Part shown: positions 31,653-39,953 of the stretch, piece by piece
Layout: the number at the start of each line of letters is the position of its first letter
How positions within the stretch are numbered: position 1 is the stretch's first letter
DNA from: DASQUK01 sp046723645
GTDB lineage: Bacteria; Actinomycetota; Acidimicrobiia; Acidimicrobiales; VFJN01
Assembly (NCBI GenBank): GCA_046723645.1
Contig: JBKOUY010000044.1
Coordinates: 1 to 64,000 of the forward strand
Length of the DNA: 64,000 nt
Direction of reading: 5' to 3'
The notes under the pieces: generated by a model
Databases searched by the model: none
Told to the model about the DNA's origin: nothing
Seen by the model: only the letters and a program-made list of their open reading frames with translations
Translations under genes and position numbers: made by a program

Positions 31653-33776
31653 GTGGCCATGACCCGCATGACCGATCAGATCGGTCGTGTGCTGGGTGGG
31701 CGCTACAGACTTCTCTCGGCGGTCGGATCCGGAGCGTCGGCGCATGTCTACCTGGCAGACGACGTCCGGCTGCGCCGTCGGGTAGCGGTCAAGGTCCTGC
31801 ATCCGGCCCTCGCGAACGACGAACTGTTCCTTCGGCGTTTTCGCGCCGAGGCCCGCGCTGCGGCCGCGCTGAGCCACCCCCACATCCTTGCGGTGTTCGA
31901 CTGGAGCGGCGACGAGGACTCGCCCTATCTCGTCACCGAGTTCCTCGGCGGCGGCAGCCTGCGCTCGATGCTCGACGCCGGCCACCGCCTGACGACCGCG
32001 CAGGCGCTCGTCGTCGGGCTCGAGACGGTGCGTGCGCTCGACCATGCCCACCGGCAGGGCTTCGTGCACCGCGACATCAAGCCGGCCAACCTCCTCTTCG
32101 GCGAGGACGCCCGCCTGCGCGTTGCGGACTTCGGCCTGGCCCGCGCCATTGCGGAGGCCGGCTGGACCGAGCCGACCGGTGCGATGCTCGGCACGGCCCG
32201 CTACGCCTCGCCGGAGCAGGCCCGCGGAGAGTCGGTGAACGGCGCCAGCGACATCTACTCACTCGGCCTCGTGCTGATCGAGGCCGTGACCGGAACGGTG
32301 CCGTTCAGCGCCGATACCACCATCGCCACCCTGATGGCACGGCTCGAGCACCCACTGGTGGTGCCCGAGGTCATGGGGCCCCTAGCCACGATCATTACCC
32401 AGGCCGGCAGCCTCGATGCCGGCAAGCGGCCCGATGCCGCCGCCTTCGGCGCCGGGCTCATCGCCGCGGCCGAGGAGCTGGCCCGGCCGGCGCCGCTCCC
32501 GTTGACGCCGCCGGCCGCCGCCGGCGCCGACGACCTGCGTGACAGCACGCTCGTGCGACCGGAGCTGTACGCACCGGGCAACGGAGCCGCGGCTGCCGCG
32601 GCGAGCGCCCTGGTGGTGGGGTCCGGCAGTGTCGTCGGTGATGAGGTGGTGGGCGTCCCCGTGGGCGACGCCGGTGCGGTGAGCGGACTCCCCTCCGCCT
32701 CGCTCGGGGGGACGTCGGGCCTAGCAACTGCGGCGTCCGCGACCGGGACCGGGCTCGACGCCGCCAAGCCCACCAAGCCCACGTCGACCACCGTCCTGCC
32801 GCCGCCCCCCAGCGTCCCGCCTCCATCAGCGGCCCCGCCGCACACGCCTCCGGGTGGGACCGTGGCGCTATCCGCCGGCGATCGCAGCGCCCGCCGGCTC
32901 ATGCTGGGCGCCCTCGTGGTGGCGGCCGCCGTGGCCATCGGGGTGGTGGGCTCCTGGATCTACATCCGCTCGCAGGTGCCCTCCCACACCGTGCCGCGCC
33001 AGCTCGTCGGCGCCCAGCAGGACGAGGTCGTCGAGATGATCGGGGGCAACGGCTGGAACATCGTCACCCGGCGGGACTACTACGACAACACCGACGAGGG
33101 CGAGATCGTCCGCACCGTGCCGGAGCCGGGTGCAGCGCTTCGCGAGGGCGAGACGCTGACGCTGCATGTCTCGCTGGGGCCGCCGCTGGTACCGATCCCG
33201 CAAGACCTCGTCGGGCTCAGCGAGGAGGACGCCCGGGACCGGCTCGCCACCGCAGGACTGAGCGCCGACATCCAGCGCGAGCCCAACGACGAGGTCGACG
33301 CCGGCACCGTGATCGGCCTCGGTGACGGAGTATCTGACCAGGCGCCCCGGGGGTCCGCGGTGCCGCTCATCGTGTCGTCGGGCCCCGACGAGCCCGAGAT
33401 CCCCGACCTGGAGGGCGAGCAGTACCAGGATGCGGTGGACCAGCTTGAAGCCCTGGGCCTCGACGTCGAGCTCGACTTCAAGAAGGCGAGGGACGGTCGC
33501 GACGAGGGTGAGGTCATCCGCACCGACCCCGACGAGGGCGAGCGTGTCGATCAGGGGTCGACAGTGGTCGTGGTCGTCGCCGGCGGGCAGGTCAGCGTCC
33601 CCGACGTCGCCGGCGCGACCCTCGATGACGCCCGAGCGATGCTCGAGGACGCGGACCTGAACGTCGGCATGGTGTTCGGGCCCGAGGACGGCCGGGTCCA
33701 GCTGACCACGCCGCTCAGCGACACCGAGGTCGACCCGGGCACCGCCATCGATCTGGTCATGGCGCCGGATGGCTGA
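31653..33776 (+). CDS. Serine/threonine protein kinase with PASTA domains (PknB-like)
   Basis: 707 aa. The N-terminal kinase domain has the glycine loop AVGSGASAHVYLADD, the VAVKVLHP lysine (Lys47), HRDIKPANLLFG, VADFGLARAI and the activation segment LGTARYASPEQARG. A Pro/Ala/Ser-rich linker of about 130 residues leads to a transmembrane helix (LMLGALVVAAAVAIGVVGSW). Four extracellular PASTA repeats (starting HTVPRQLVGAQQ, LVPIPQDLVGLS, PEIPDLEGEQYQ and VSVPDVAGATLD) complete it. PASTA kinases sense cell-wall fragments or lipid II and control growth and division. No phosphatase or FtsZ-ring gene is adjacent. Confidence 0.96.
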   Translation: MAMTRMTDQIGRVLGGRYRLLSAVGSGASAHVYLADDVRLRRRVAVKVLHPALANDELFLRRFRAEARAAAALSHPHILAVFDWSGDEDSPYLVTEFLGGGSLRSMLDAGHRLTTAQALVVGLETVRALDHAHRQGFVHRDIKPANLLFGEDARLRVADFGLARAIAEAGWTEPTGAMLGTARYASPEQARGESVNGASDIYSLGLVLIEAVTGTVPFSADTTIATLMARLEHPLVVPEVMGPLATIITQAGSLDAGKRPDAAAFGAGLIAAAEELARPAPLPLTPPAAAGADDLRDSTLVRPELYAPGNGAAAAAASALVVGSGSVVGDEVVGVPVGDAGAVSGLPSASLGGTSGLATAASATGTGLDAAKPTKPTSTTVLPPPPSVPPPSAAPPHTPPGGTVALSAGDRSARRLMLGALVVAAAVAIGVVGSWIYIRSQVPSHTVPRQLVGAQQDEVVEMIGGNGWNIVTRRDYYDNTDEGEIVRTVPEPGAALREGETLTLHVSLGPPLVPIPQDLVGLSEEDARDRLATAGLSADIQREPNDEVDAGTVIGLGDGVSDQAPRGSAVPLIVSSGPDEPEIPDLEGEQYQDAVDQLEALGLDVELDFKKARDGRDEGEVIRTDPDEGERVDQGSTVVVVVAGGQVSVPDVAGATLDDARAMLEDADLNVGMVFGPEDGRVQLTTPLSDTEVDPGTAIDLVMAPDG

Positions 33777-33979
33777 CGGTCACACGAAACCGCAGCGAAC
33801 CACACGAGAACTGGGCCTTGACCTGAGGCTTCGCTTGGGGGACGCTTCCACTGACGGGAGCCCCCCTCCCGTCTGGGGCCGTCTCTCTCGCGGCTCAAGT
33901 GTGACTACAGACTTGAAGGTTTTCTGGCCACCTTCTGGTTGCCGGACGCTAGCAGCAAGTACACTCTCAACTACAGAGC

Positions 33980-34062
33980 GTGCCGGGCCCGTTGGGGCGG
34001 TATGCCGGACGCGGTGTTCCCCAGCCGCCGCGATGAGGCTGCCGCCCCAGCGGGCTCGGCAC
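33980..34062. repeat. Long inverted repeat in the 308-bp gap after the PASTA kinase
   Basis: GTGCCGGGCCCGTTGGGGCG and one more G (33980-34000) is complementary to 34042-34062 at 19 of 21 positions, and the two exceptions are G-U compatible. The loop is 41 nt. The gap 33777-34084 holds no credible gene. Its first 170 bp also contain a G- then C-rich stretch around 33835-33880 but no clear further structure. As a convergent-gene spacer, the repeat may terminate both transcripts. Confidence 0.65.
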
Positions 34063-34084
34063 ACTCCGTTTTGGGGGTTCTGCG

Positions 34085-34477
34085 CTACTCGGTGATCGCC
34101 TGGATCTTGGCCGTCAGCTCGGGGTTCGGCGGACCCGACTGCAGCGCCATCGCCTTGGTCATGTCGCCTTGGAGCTTGATCTTGCCGGCCATGAAGGCCT
34201 GCATGCCGGCCTGCGGATTGGCGTCGACCATCATCGCCTTGGCCGTGTCGTAGTCGAGTGTGGCCGTGACGTCGGCGACGTCGAGGAGGCCCAGCTCGAG
34301 CTCGACCGAACCGCTCGTCGTGTCCATGTGGGCCTCGACCGTGCCCTCGCCGAAGGGGACCTCGGTGATGACGAGGTTCATCTTCACGGGCTGGGGGGCG
34401 GTCGTCGGCGCATCCACGTCTTCGCGGACCTTCCGGGCCGCTTCCACCCACTCATCCGACAGGAACTTGTAAGGCAC
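34085..34477 (-). CDS. SCP2 sterol-carrier-domain protein
   Basis: 130 aa. A strong Shine-Dalgarno AGGGAGGA lies 7 nt before GTG 34477. The SCP2 fold is recognisable from the alternating strands VEAHMDTTSGSVELELG and ATLDYDTAKAMMVDANPQAGMQAFMAGKIKLQGDMTKAM, where AFMAGKIKLQGD is the signature. SCP2 proteins bind fatty acyl chains or sterols in a hydrophobic tunnel. No enzyme is fused to it. It is the one gene in this stretch with a clear leadered start. Confidence 0.9.
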   Translation of the reverse strand: MPYKFLSDEWVEAARKVREDVDAPTTAPQPVKMNLVITEVPFGEGTVEAHMDTTSGSVELELGLLDVADVTATLDYDTAKAMMVDANPQAGMQAFMAGKIKLQGDMTKAMALQSGPPNPELTAKIQAITE

Positions 34478-34578
34478 GAGGCGATCCTCCCTGGTCGGCT
34501 CGAAAGCTGCCGCATGCTAGCGCGGGTGTTTGCAGCCGTCGTGCAACGGTCGGGCACGTCCCCTGGCGGCTGGTTGCC

Positions 34579-34929
34579 CTAACCAGCCGTCGTGGTCGTG
34601 GTCTCCGACTCGCTGTCCTGGTCGCCTGACCCCGATCCCTCCGAGCCCGGCACCGGCTGCCCCGTGCACTGCTCGATGATCGAGTCGACGGTCGGCTTGG
34701 TGTCCGAGGGGAAGTCGTCGGCATTGTCCGCGGCGGCGAGGTCGTTCATCTCGTCCTGGTTGAACGCCTTGTCGAACTCGTCACCCATGCAGCGGGCCTG
34801 ATCCTCGTCCATGCCGGCGTCGGTCATGGCGTCGACCACGTCGCCGGCGTCGGCGTCGTTGTTTGTGCACGCCGAGAGCGACAGCGCGGCGACGGCGGCT
34901 AGTGCAGCCAGGCCTGTACTACGGATCAT
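34579..34929 (-). CDS. Small lipoprotein of unknown function
   Basis: 116 aa. MIRSTGLAALAAVAALSLSAC ends in the lipobox LSAC with Cys21. The mature part is very acidic (many Asp and Glu) with two further Cys in ARCMGDEF and IIEQCTGQP that could form a disulfide. The pattern of a DUF732-like small secreted helical protein fits loosely. The C terminus is a Ser/Thr/Glu-rich tail. Surface-anchored; function unknown. Confidence 0.8.
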   Translation of the reverse strand: MIRSTGLAALAAVAALSLSACTNNDADAGDVVDAMTDAGMDEDQARCMGDEFDKAFNQDEMNDLAAADNADDFPSDTKPTVDSIIEQCTGQPVPGSEGSGSGDQDSESETTTTTAG

Positions 34930-35006
34930 GGAGGGCCGAACCTCGTGCTAGCGGAATGACCGGTCAAGGCTAGCCACGGCCAGCCCAAGGGGCACATCGG
35001 CGACGG

Positions 35007-35663
35007 TCAGACGGTGGCCACCGTGGCACCGGCATGGCCGCGCAGCGCAGCCACGGAGGCGCGGGCGGTGCGCTCGTCGGCCGCCAACATGCGGGCGACC
35101 AGGCGGGCGACGTAGCTCGACAGCTCGTCGAGGGAGAGATCGACCCGGTGGGTGCGATGGAAGTGGCCGAACTGGCCCACGGTGCCGACGACCGACAGCG
35201 CCAGCAGCTCGGGCGGGTCGTCGCCGGTCACGGTGCCGTCGTCCTGGCCCGCGACGATCAGGGCCGTCACGTCGCGGACGTGCTGCTCGGTTCCCTGGCG
35301 CAGCACGTCGGACACGGTGTGGCCCTCCACCTCGAGGAGCGAGAAGAACGGCGCGTTCTCCGCCATGAACCGGACGCTCGCCACCGACCCCTGCAGCAGG
35401 CGGGTCAGCGCCGGCGCGCGGTCGTCCATGGCGGCGGCTTGTTGGCGTCGGAGGCGACGCCGCATCTCGGCGGCGAGCTCGCGGAACAGGGCCTCCTTGT
35501 TCTCGAAGTACCAGTAGAAGAGGCCCTTGGCAACGCCTGCGGCGTCGACGATGTCGACCACGCGCGTGGAGGCATAGCCCTGCTCGGCGAACAGGCGGGC
35601 GGCGGCGTCGAGCAGCTGCTGCTTGCGCTCGGCGCCCTGGGTCGTGAGCTGGCGGTCCGACAT
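35007..35663 (-). CDS. TetR-family transcriptional regulator
   Basis: 218 aa from ATG 35663. RKQQLLDAAARLFAEQGYASTRVVDIVDAAGVAKGLFYWYF is the TetR DNA-binding domain. The C-terminal domain has no recognised ligand signature. A perfect 7-bp-armed palindrome, TTGACCCGGGGGTCAA, lies 24 bp upstream and is a good candidate for autoregulation. The flanking lipoprotein and esterase are possible targets but nothing proves it. Confidence 0.93.
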   Translation of the reverse strand: MSDRQLTTQGAERKQQLLDAAARLFAEQGYASTRVVDIVDAAGVAKGLFYWYFENKEALFRELAAEMRRRLRRQQAAAMDDRAPALTRLLQGSVASVRFMAENAPFFSLLEVEGHTVSDVLRQGTEQHVRDVTALIVAGQDDGTVTGDDPPELLALSVVGTVGQFGHFHRTHRVDLSLDELSSYVARLVARMLAADERTARASVAALRGHAGATVATV

Positions 35664-35686
35664 CGTGAGCGACAGTGTTGCGAGCC

Positions 35687-35702
35687 TTGACCCGGGGGTC
35701 AA
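35687..35702. promoter_or_regulatory. Palindromic operator candidate for the TetR at 35007-35663
   Basis: TTGACCCGGGGGTCAA: arms TTGACCC and GGGTCAA with a GG centre. Its position just upstream of the TetR start and its size match TetR-family operators. Confidence 0.5.
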
Positions 35703-35718
35703 TCCGACCGGACGTCCA

Positions 35719-35748
35719 CCGGGCGGGCCCTACGAGCCACCCCACTAG
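35719..35748. repeat. Detached right end of the CTAG-bounded element
   Basis: GGGCGGGCCCTACGAGCCAC and then CCCACTAG is a near-exact direct copy of the right end of the element that follows (35884-35911). It shares the CTAG of the left end of that element, so it may be the residue of a tandem neighbour. Confidence 0.7.
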
Positions 35749-35911
35749 TGGAGTGGCTCGCAGCACAGCGCCGGTTACCGCCGGCCAGCGGCACCGCTGG
35801 ACTGCGTCCTCGTCGTCGCCGCAGCTACGGCTGCGCCTTCCTCCTGCGTCCTTGCCAGCGGCACCGCTGACTCGCCGGTTACCGGGCGGGCGCTACGAGC
35901 CACCCCACTAG
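35745..35911. repeat. 167-bp CTAG-bounded structured element, copy I
   Basis: Begins CTAGTGGAGTGGCTCGCAGC and ends GCTACGAGCCACCCCACTAG, so the ends are inverted repeats of about 20 bp. Inside, CCAGCGGCACCGCTGG is matched by a second CCAGCGGCACCGCTGA, and an apical CGCAGC-TACG-GCTGCG hairpin lies near the centre. The core motifs TCCTCGTCGTCGCCGCAG and CGCCTTCCTCCTGCGTCC are shared exactly with the copy at 56504. No coding capacity is apparent. It lies between divergent tetR and esterase genes and touches the esterase -10 box. Confidence 0.85.
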
Positions 35912-35914
35912 GGT
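35909..35914 (+). promoter_or_regulatory. Leaderless -10 box of the esterase gene, overlapping the element end
   Basis: TAGGGT, 8 nt before ATG 35923. The first three bases (TAG) are the last three of the CTAG-bounded element, so the element end contributes to the promoter. Confidence 0.5.
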
Positions 35915-35922
35915 CTGGAAGC

Positions 35923-36693
35923 ATGGCCACCACGCCAGACGGCAAGGAGATCCTCCCCGGAGCTGAGCCGTGGTCGGCGCCGGGCGGACCACACGGGGCG
36001 CTGGTCATCCACGGCTTCACCGGCAATCCCCAGTCAATGCGAGGCCTCGCGGAGGCCCTACATGGCGCCGGGTACGCGGTCGAGCTTCCGCTGCTGCCGG
36101 GTCACGGCACGTCGGTCGACGACATGATCGGGACCGGGTGGGGGGACTGGTCCGCCGCGGCCGAGGCCGCCTACGAGGACCTGGCGGCGCGCGTGGACAG
36201 GATGGTGGCGGCAGGATTGTCGATGGGCGGCGCGCTGGCGCTCTGGCTGGCGGCCCGCCACCCGGAGATCGCCGGCGTCGTCTGCGTCAATCCGGTGGTG
36301 GAGGTCGGCGACGAGGTGGTCGACGGGATTCGCCAGATGGTCGAGAGTGGCGTCGACCGCATCCCGGCCATCGGGGGTGACCTGGCCGACCCGGCCGCTC
36401 GCGAGATGGCGTACGACGCCACGCCCCTGCGACCGCTGCTCAGCCTGGCCGACGTCGCCGGCGAGACGGTCGACGACCTCGCGAAGATCGCCTGCCCGGT
36501 CCTGCTGATGACCAGCCCGCAGGACCACGTCGTCGATCCCCACAACAGCGACGTCATCGCCGAGCGGGTCTCAGGGCCCGTGCAGCGGGTCACCCTGGAG
36601 CGCAGCTACCACGTCGCAACGCTCGACTACGACAAGGACCTCATCGTCAAGCACGCGATCGAGTTCGCAGGCCGCGTCACTGCACCGGACTGA
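35923..36693 (+). CDS. Carboxylesterase / monoacylglycerol lipase-like hydrolase
   Basis: 256 aa alpha/beta hydrolase. HGFTGNPQSMRGLAEAL is the oxyanion loop typical of bacterial carboxylesterases such as Est30. AAGLSMGGALALWLA has the nucleophile Ser100. LLMTSPQDHVVDP gives the Asp, and SYHVATLDYDKDLI the His with the conserved ending. It hydrolyses short- to medium-chain esters or monoacylglycerols in the cytoplasm. It precedes gatC by 50 bp, but gatC has its own -10 box. Confidence 0.92.
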   Translation: MATTPDGKEILPGAEPWSAPGGPHGALVIHGFTGNPQSMRGLAEALHGAGYAVELPLLPGHGTSVDDMIGTGWGDWSAAAEAAYEDLAARVDRMVAAGLSMGGALALWLAARHPEIAGVVCVNPVVEVGDEVVDGIRQMVESGVDRIPAIGGDLADPAAREMAYDATPLRPLLSLADVAGETVDDLAKIACPVLLMTSPQDHVVDPHNSDVIAERVSGPVQRVTLERSYHVATLDYDKDLIVKHAIEFAGRVTAPD

Positions 36694-36730
36694 GGTCCCA
36701 TCTCCTTCACGGGTTCTGACCGGGCCCGCC

Positions 36731-36736
36731 TACGAT
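36731..36736 (+). promoter_or_regulatory. Leaderless -10 box of gatCAB
   Basis: TACGAT, 7 nt before ATG 36744. It overlaps the alternative in-frame ATG 36735, so the downstream ATG is the better gatC start. Confidence 0.6.
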
Positions 36737-36743
36737 GCCCCGC

Positions 36744-37043
36744 ATGGCGCAGATCACCCGCGACGAGGTCGCGCACGTGGCGCGGCTGGCCCGGCTGCTG
36801 CTCACCGACGAGGAGATCGACACGTTCACCGAGCAGCTCGGCAAGGTCCTGGACCACGCCCGCGACGTCGAGGCGCTCGACGTGGCCGACGTCCCCCCGA
36901 CCGCGCATCCCTACCCGCTCGTCAACGTCGTGCGCGCCGACGACGAGGTCCCGTGCCTCGACCGCGAGGTCGTGCTGGCCGGCGCGCCGGACACCGAGGG
37001 CGGCCTGTTCCGTGTCCCGCCGGTGCTGGGGGAGGTGCCATGA
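36744..37043 (+). CDS. gatC: Asp/Glu-tRNA amidotransferase subunit C
   Basis: 99 aa. ITRDEVAHVARLARLLLTDEEID and FTEQLGKVLDHARDVEALD are the family pattern, with the later VVRADDEVPCLDREVVLAGAP. GatC is the scaffold that holds GatA and GatB together. Its stop overlaps the gatA ATG (ATGA). Confidence 0.96.
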   Translation: MAQITRDEVAHVARLARLLLTDEEIDTFTEQLGKVLDHARDVEALDVADVPPTAHPYPLVNVVRADDEVPCLDREVVLAGAPDTEGGLFRVPPVLGEVP

Positions 37044-38494
37044 CCGCGCCCGCGCGTAGCGCCCTCGACATCGCCGCCGAAGTCCGGTCCGGCGAGCGGC
37101 CGGCGGCCGCCGTCGTCGACGAGCACCTCGCCGCCATCGAGGCCCGGGAGCCCGAGATCCACGCGTTCAACCTGGTCCTGGTCGACGAGGCCCGCGAGGC
37201 GGCCGTGGCCATCGACCGCCGGGTGGCGGCGGGCGAGGACCCGGGCCCGCTCGCGGGCGTTCCGATCGCCCTCAAGGACAACATCTGCACCGAGGGCATC
37301 CCCACCACGTGCTCGTCGCGGATCCTCGAGGGGTGGCGGCCGCCGTATGCCGCCACCGTGGTCGAGAGGCTGGCCGAAGCGGGCGCCATCGTGATCGGCA
37401 AGACCAACCTCGACGAGTTCGCGATGGGTAGCTCCACCGAGAACTCCGCATTCGGGCCCACCCGGAACCCGCACGACACGACCCGGGTCCCCGGCGGGTC
37501 GTCGGGCGGGTCCGCCGCCGCCGTGGCCGCCGGCTTCGCAAGGCTGGCGCTCGGCTCCGACACCGGCGGGTCGATCCGCCAGCCGGCGGCGCTGTGCGGG
37601 GTCGTGGGCATGAAGCCCACTTACGGCCGGGTGTCCCGGTACGGCCTGGTCGCGTTCGCCAGCTCGCTCGACCAGATCGGGCCGCTCAGCCGCAGCGTGG
37701 CCGACGCCGCCGCGCTGTACGAGGCCATCGCCGGGCACGACCCGCGCGACGCCACCTCGATCCCCGAGCCGGTGGGTGACGTGAGCGCCGGGCTGGCCGA
37801 GGGCGTCGCAGGGCTGCGGGTCGGCGTGGTGACCGAGCTGTGCGAGGCGGAGGGCATCCAGCCCGACGTGATCGCCCGGGTGCGTCAGGCGGTCGACGCG
37901 CTGGAGCACGCCGGGGCCAAGGTCGAGGACGTCTCGGTGCCCGCGGTCGTCTACGGGCTGACGGCCTACTACCTGATCAACCCGGCGGAGGCGTCGAGCA
38001 ACCTGGCCCGGTACGACGGCGTGCGCTACGGGCTCCGCGTGGAGGCGCCCACGACCGGCGAGATGTACGACCGCACCCGGACGGCGGGCTTCGGGGCTGA
38101 GGTCGAGCGCCGCATCATGCTCGGCACCTATGCGTTATCGGCGGGCTACTACGACGCGTTCTACGGCAAGGCGCAGCGGGTGCGCACGCTCATCATCCGC
38201 GACCTCGACGCCGCCTACGAGCGCTTCGACGTGCTCGTCGGTCCCACCGCGCCCTCAACCGCGTTCCCGTTCGGGGCCAAGACGGCCGACCCGCTGACCA
38301 TGTACCTGAACGACGTGTGCACGATCCCCTCGAACCTGTCGGGCCACCCCGCCATCTCGATCCCGTTCGGTACGGGCGACGACGGGCTGCCGGTGGGGGT
38401 GCAGGTGATGGGGCCGGCGCTGGGCGAGGCGACGATGTTCCGGGCTGCGGCCGCGATCGAGGCGACCGCGCCGGCTGGGAAGGACGACGCGTGA
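37040..38494 (+). CDS. gatA: Asp/Glu-tRNA amidotransferase subunit A (amidase)
   Basis: 484 aa. The Ser-Ser-Lys amidase triad is visible: the Lys in VPIALKDNICTEG, the cis-Ser in RVPGGSSGGSAAAVAAG, and the nucleophile in GSDTGGSIRQPAALCG. It produces ammonia from glutamine and passes it to GatB for converting Glu-tRNA(Gln) and Asp-tRNA(Asn). The start overlaps gatC and the stop overlaps gatB (GTGA), so all three are coupled. Confidence 0.98.
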   Translation: MTAPARSALDIAAEVRSGERPAAAVVDEHLAAIEAREPEIHAFNLVLVDEAREAAVAIDRRVAAGEDPGPLAGVPIALKDNICTEGIPTTCSSRILEGWRPPYAATVVERLAEAGAIVIGKTNLDEFAMGSSTENSAFGPTRNPHDTTRVPGGSSGGSAAAVAAGFARLALGSDTGGSIRQPAALCGVVGMKPTYGRVSRYGLVAFASSLDQIGPLSRSVADAAALYEAIAGHDPRDATSIPEPVGDVSAGLAEGVAGLRVGVVTELCEAEGIQPDVIARVRQAVDALEHAGAKVEDVSVPAVVYGLTAYYLINPAEASSNLARYDGVRYGLRVEAPTTGEMYDRTRTAGFGAEVERRIMLGTYALSAGYYDAFYGKAQRVRTLIIRDLDAAYERFDVLVGPTAPSTAFPFGAKTADPLTMYLNDVCTIPSNLSGHPAISIPFGTGDDGLPVGVQVMGPALGEATMFRAAAAIEATAPAGKDDA

Positions 38495-39942
38495 GCACCA
38501 GCGGCAGCACGGCCACGGCCGCCACCGCCACCGGGTGGGAAACCGTCATCGGGCTCGAGGTCCATGCCGAGCTCGCCACTCGGACCAAGCTGTTCTGTGG
38601 CTGCCCCAACCGCTTCGGCGACGAGCCGAACGCCAACGTGTGTCCGGTTTGCCTTGGCCTCCCGGGTTCGCTGCCGGTCCTCAACGAGCAGGCGGTCACG
38701 CTGGCGATGCGCCTCGGTCGCGCCCTGCGCTGCGAGGTGCGCAGGTCGATCTTCGCCCGGAAGAACTACTTCTATCCGGACATGCCGAAGAACTACCAGA
38801 TCAGCCAGTACGACCTGCCGATCAACGTCGAGGGCACCCTGGAGCTGCCGCACTCGGGCGCGACCGTGGGGATCGAGCGGGCGCACATCGAGGAGGACAC
38901 CGGCAAGTCCACGCACGTCGGCGGCGGCGGCCGCATCCACGACGCCGGCTACAGCCTGGTCGACTACAACCGGGCCGGCGTCCCCTTGCTCGAGATCGTG
39001 TCCAAGCCCGACCTTCGCTCGTCCGACGACGCCCGGGCCTACGTGTCTGAGCTGCGGGCGATCCTGCTCGCCACCGGCGCGTCCGACGCCAAGATGGAGG
39101 AGGGCTCGCTGCGCGTCGACGCCAACGTCTCCATCCATCGCCCGGGTGAGCCGTTCGGCACCCGCTGCGAGATCAAGAACCTCAACTCGCTCCGGTCGCT
39201 GGGCCGGGCGATCGACTACGAGGCGCGCCGCCAGATCGAGCTCATCGAGTCGGGCGAGCAAGTGCGGCAGGAGACCCGTCACTGGAACGAGGACGAGGGC
39301 CGCACGGGCACGCTGCGCACCAAGGAGGAAGCGGAGGACTACCGCTACTTCCCGGAGCCCGATCTGGTCCCGCTCGACCCCGACGACCGCTGGATCGCCC
39401 GCGTCGAGGCGGAGCTGCCCGTCCTGCCTGCCGCACGCCGCACCGCGCTGGCCGACGCCGCCGGGGTGGCGCCCAACACGCCCGCGGTCGCCATCGCCGT
39501 CGAACGCCGGCTCGACGGACTGGCGGTCGCCGCGATTGCGGCCGGCGGCGACCCTCCGCGGGTGCTCACCCACGTGGAGCACAACCTCGCCGTCGAGGGT
39601 GCCGAGCGGCTGGACCCCGCCGGCCTGGCGGCGCTGGTGTCGATGGAGACCGCGGGCGAGCTCACCGCCACCCAGGCCAAGGACGTGCTGGCCGAGATGG
39701 TGGCGACCGGGGCCGAGCCTGCGGCGATCGCCAAGGCCAAGGGCTACGAGGCCATGGGCGACGACGACCTGGCCGCTGCGGTCGACGGGGTCATCGCCGC
39801 CAACCCGGCCCAGTGGACCCGCTTCGTCGAGGGCGAGGGCAAGCTCATGGGCTTCTTCGTCGGCGAGGTCATGAGGGCCACCAAGGGCCAGGCGGACGGC
39901 AAGGCGGTGACGGCGCTGCTGCGCCAGCGCACCGGCGCCTGA
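38491..39942 (+). CDS. gatB: Asp/Glu-tRNA amidotransferase subunit B
   Basis: 483 aa from GTG 38491. WETVIGLEVHAELATRTKLFCGC is the kinase-domain opening. The Cys pairs in LFCGC and VCPVCLGLPGSLPVLN are the zinc site. KNYFYPDMPKNYQISQYD and IEEDTGKS are cradle motifs, and a C-terminal YqeY-like helical domain (KGYEAMGDDDLAAAVDGVI) binds tRNA. It activates the tRNA-bound Glu/Asp side chain. The 95-bp repeat copy 2 starts 12 bp after its stop. Confidence 0.98.
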   Translation: MSTSGSTATAATATGWETVIGLEVHAELATRTKLFCGCPNRFGDEPNANVCPVCLGLPGSLPVLNEQAVTLAMRLGRALRCEVRRSIFARKNYFYPDMPKNYQISQYDLPINVEGTLELPHSGATVGIERAHIEEDTGKSTHVGGGGRIHDAGYSLVDYNRAGVPLLEIVSKPDLRSSDDARAYVSELRAILLATGASDAKMEEGSLRVDANVSIHRPGEPFGTRCEIKNLNSLRSLGRAIDYEARRQIELIESGEQVRQETRHWNEDEGRTGTLRTKEEAEDYRYFPEPDLVPLDPDDRWIARVEAELPVLPAARRTALADAAGVAPNTPAVAIAVERRLDGLAVAAIAAGGDPPRVLTHVEHNLAVEGAERLDPAGLAALVSMETAGELTATQAKDVLAEMVATGAEPAAIAKAKGYEAMGDDDLAAAVDGVIAANPAQWTRFVEGEGKLMGFFVGEVMRATKGQADGKAVTALLRQRTGA

Positions 39943-39953
39943 CCGCACGGCCG

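Noticed and set aside
35745..35911. Integron attC site
   Set aside because: The paired-arm structure is similar, but the GTTRRRY/RYYYAAC core ends and an integrase are missing.
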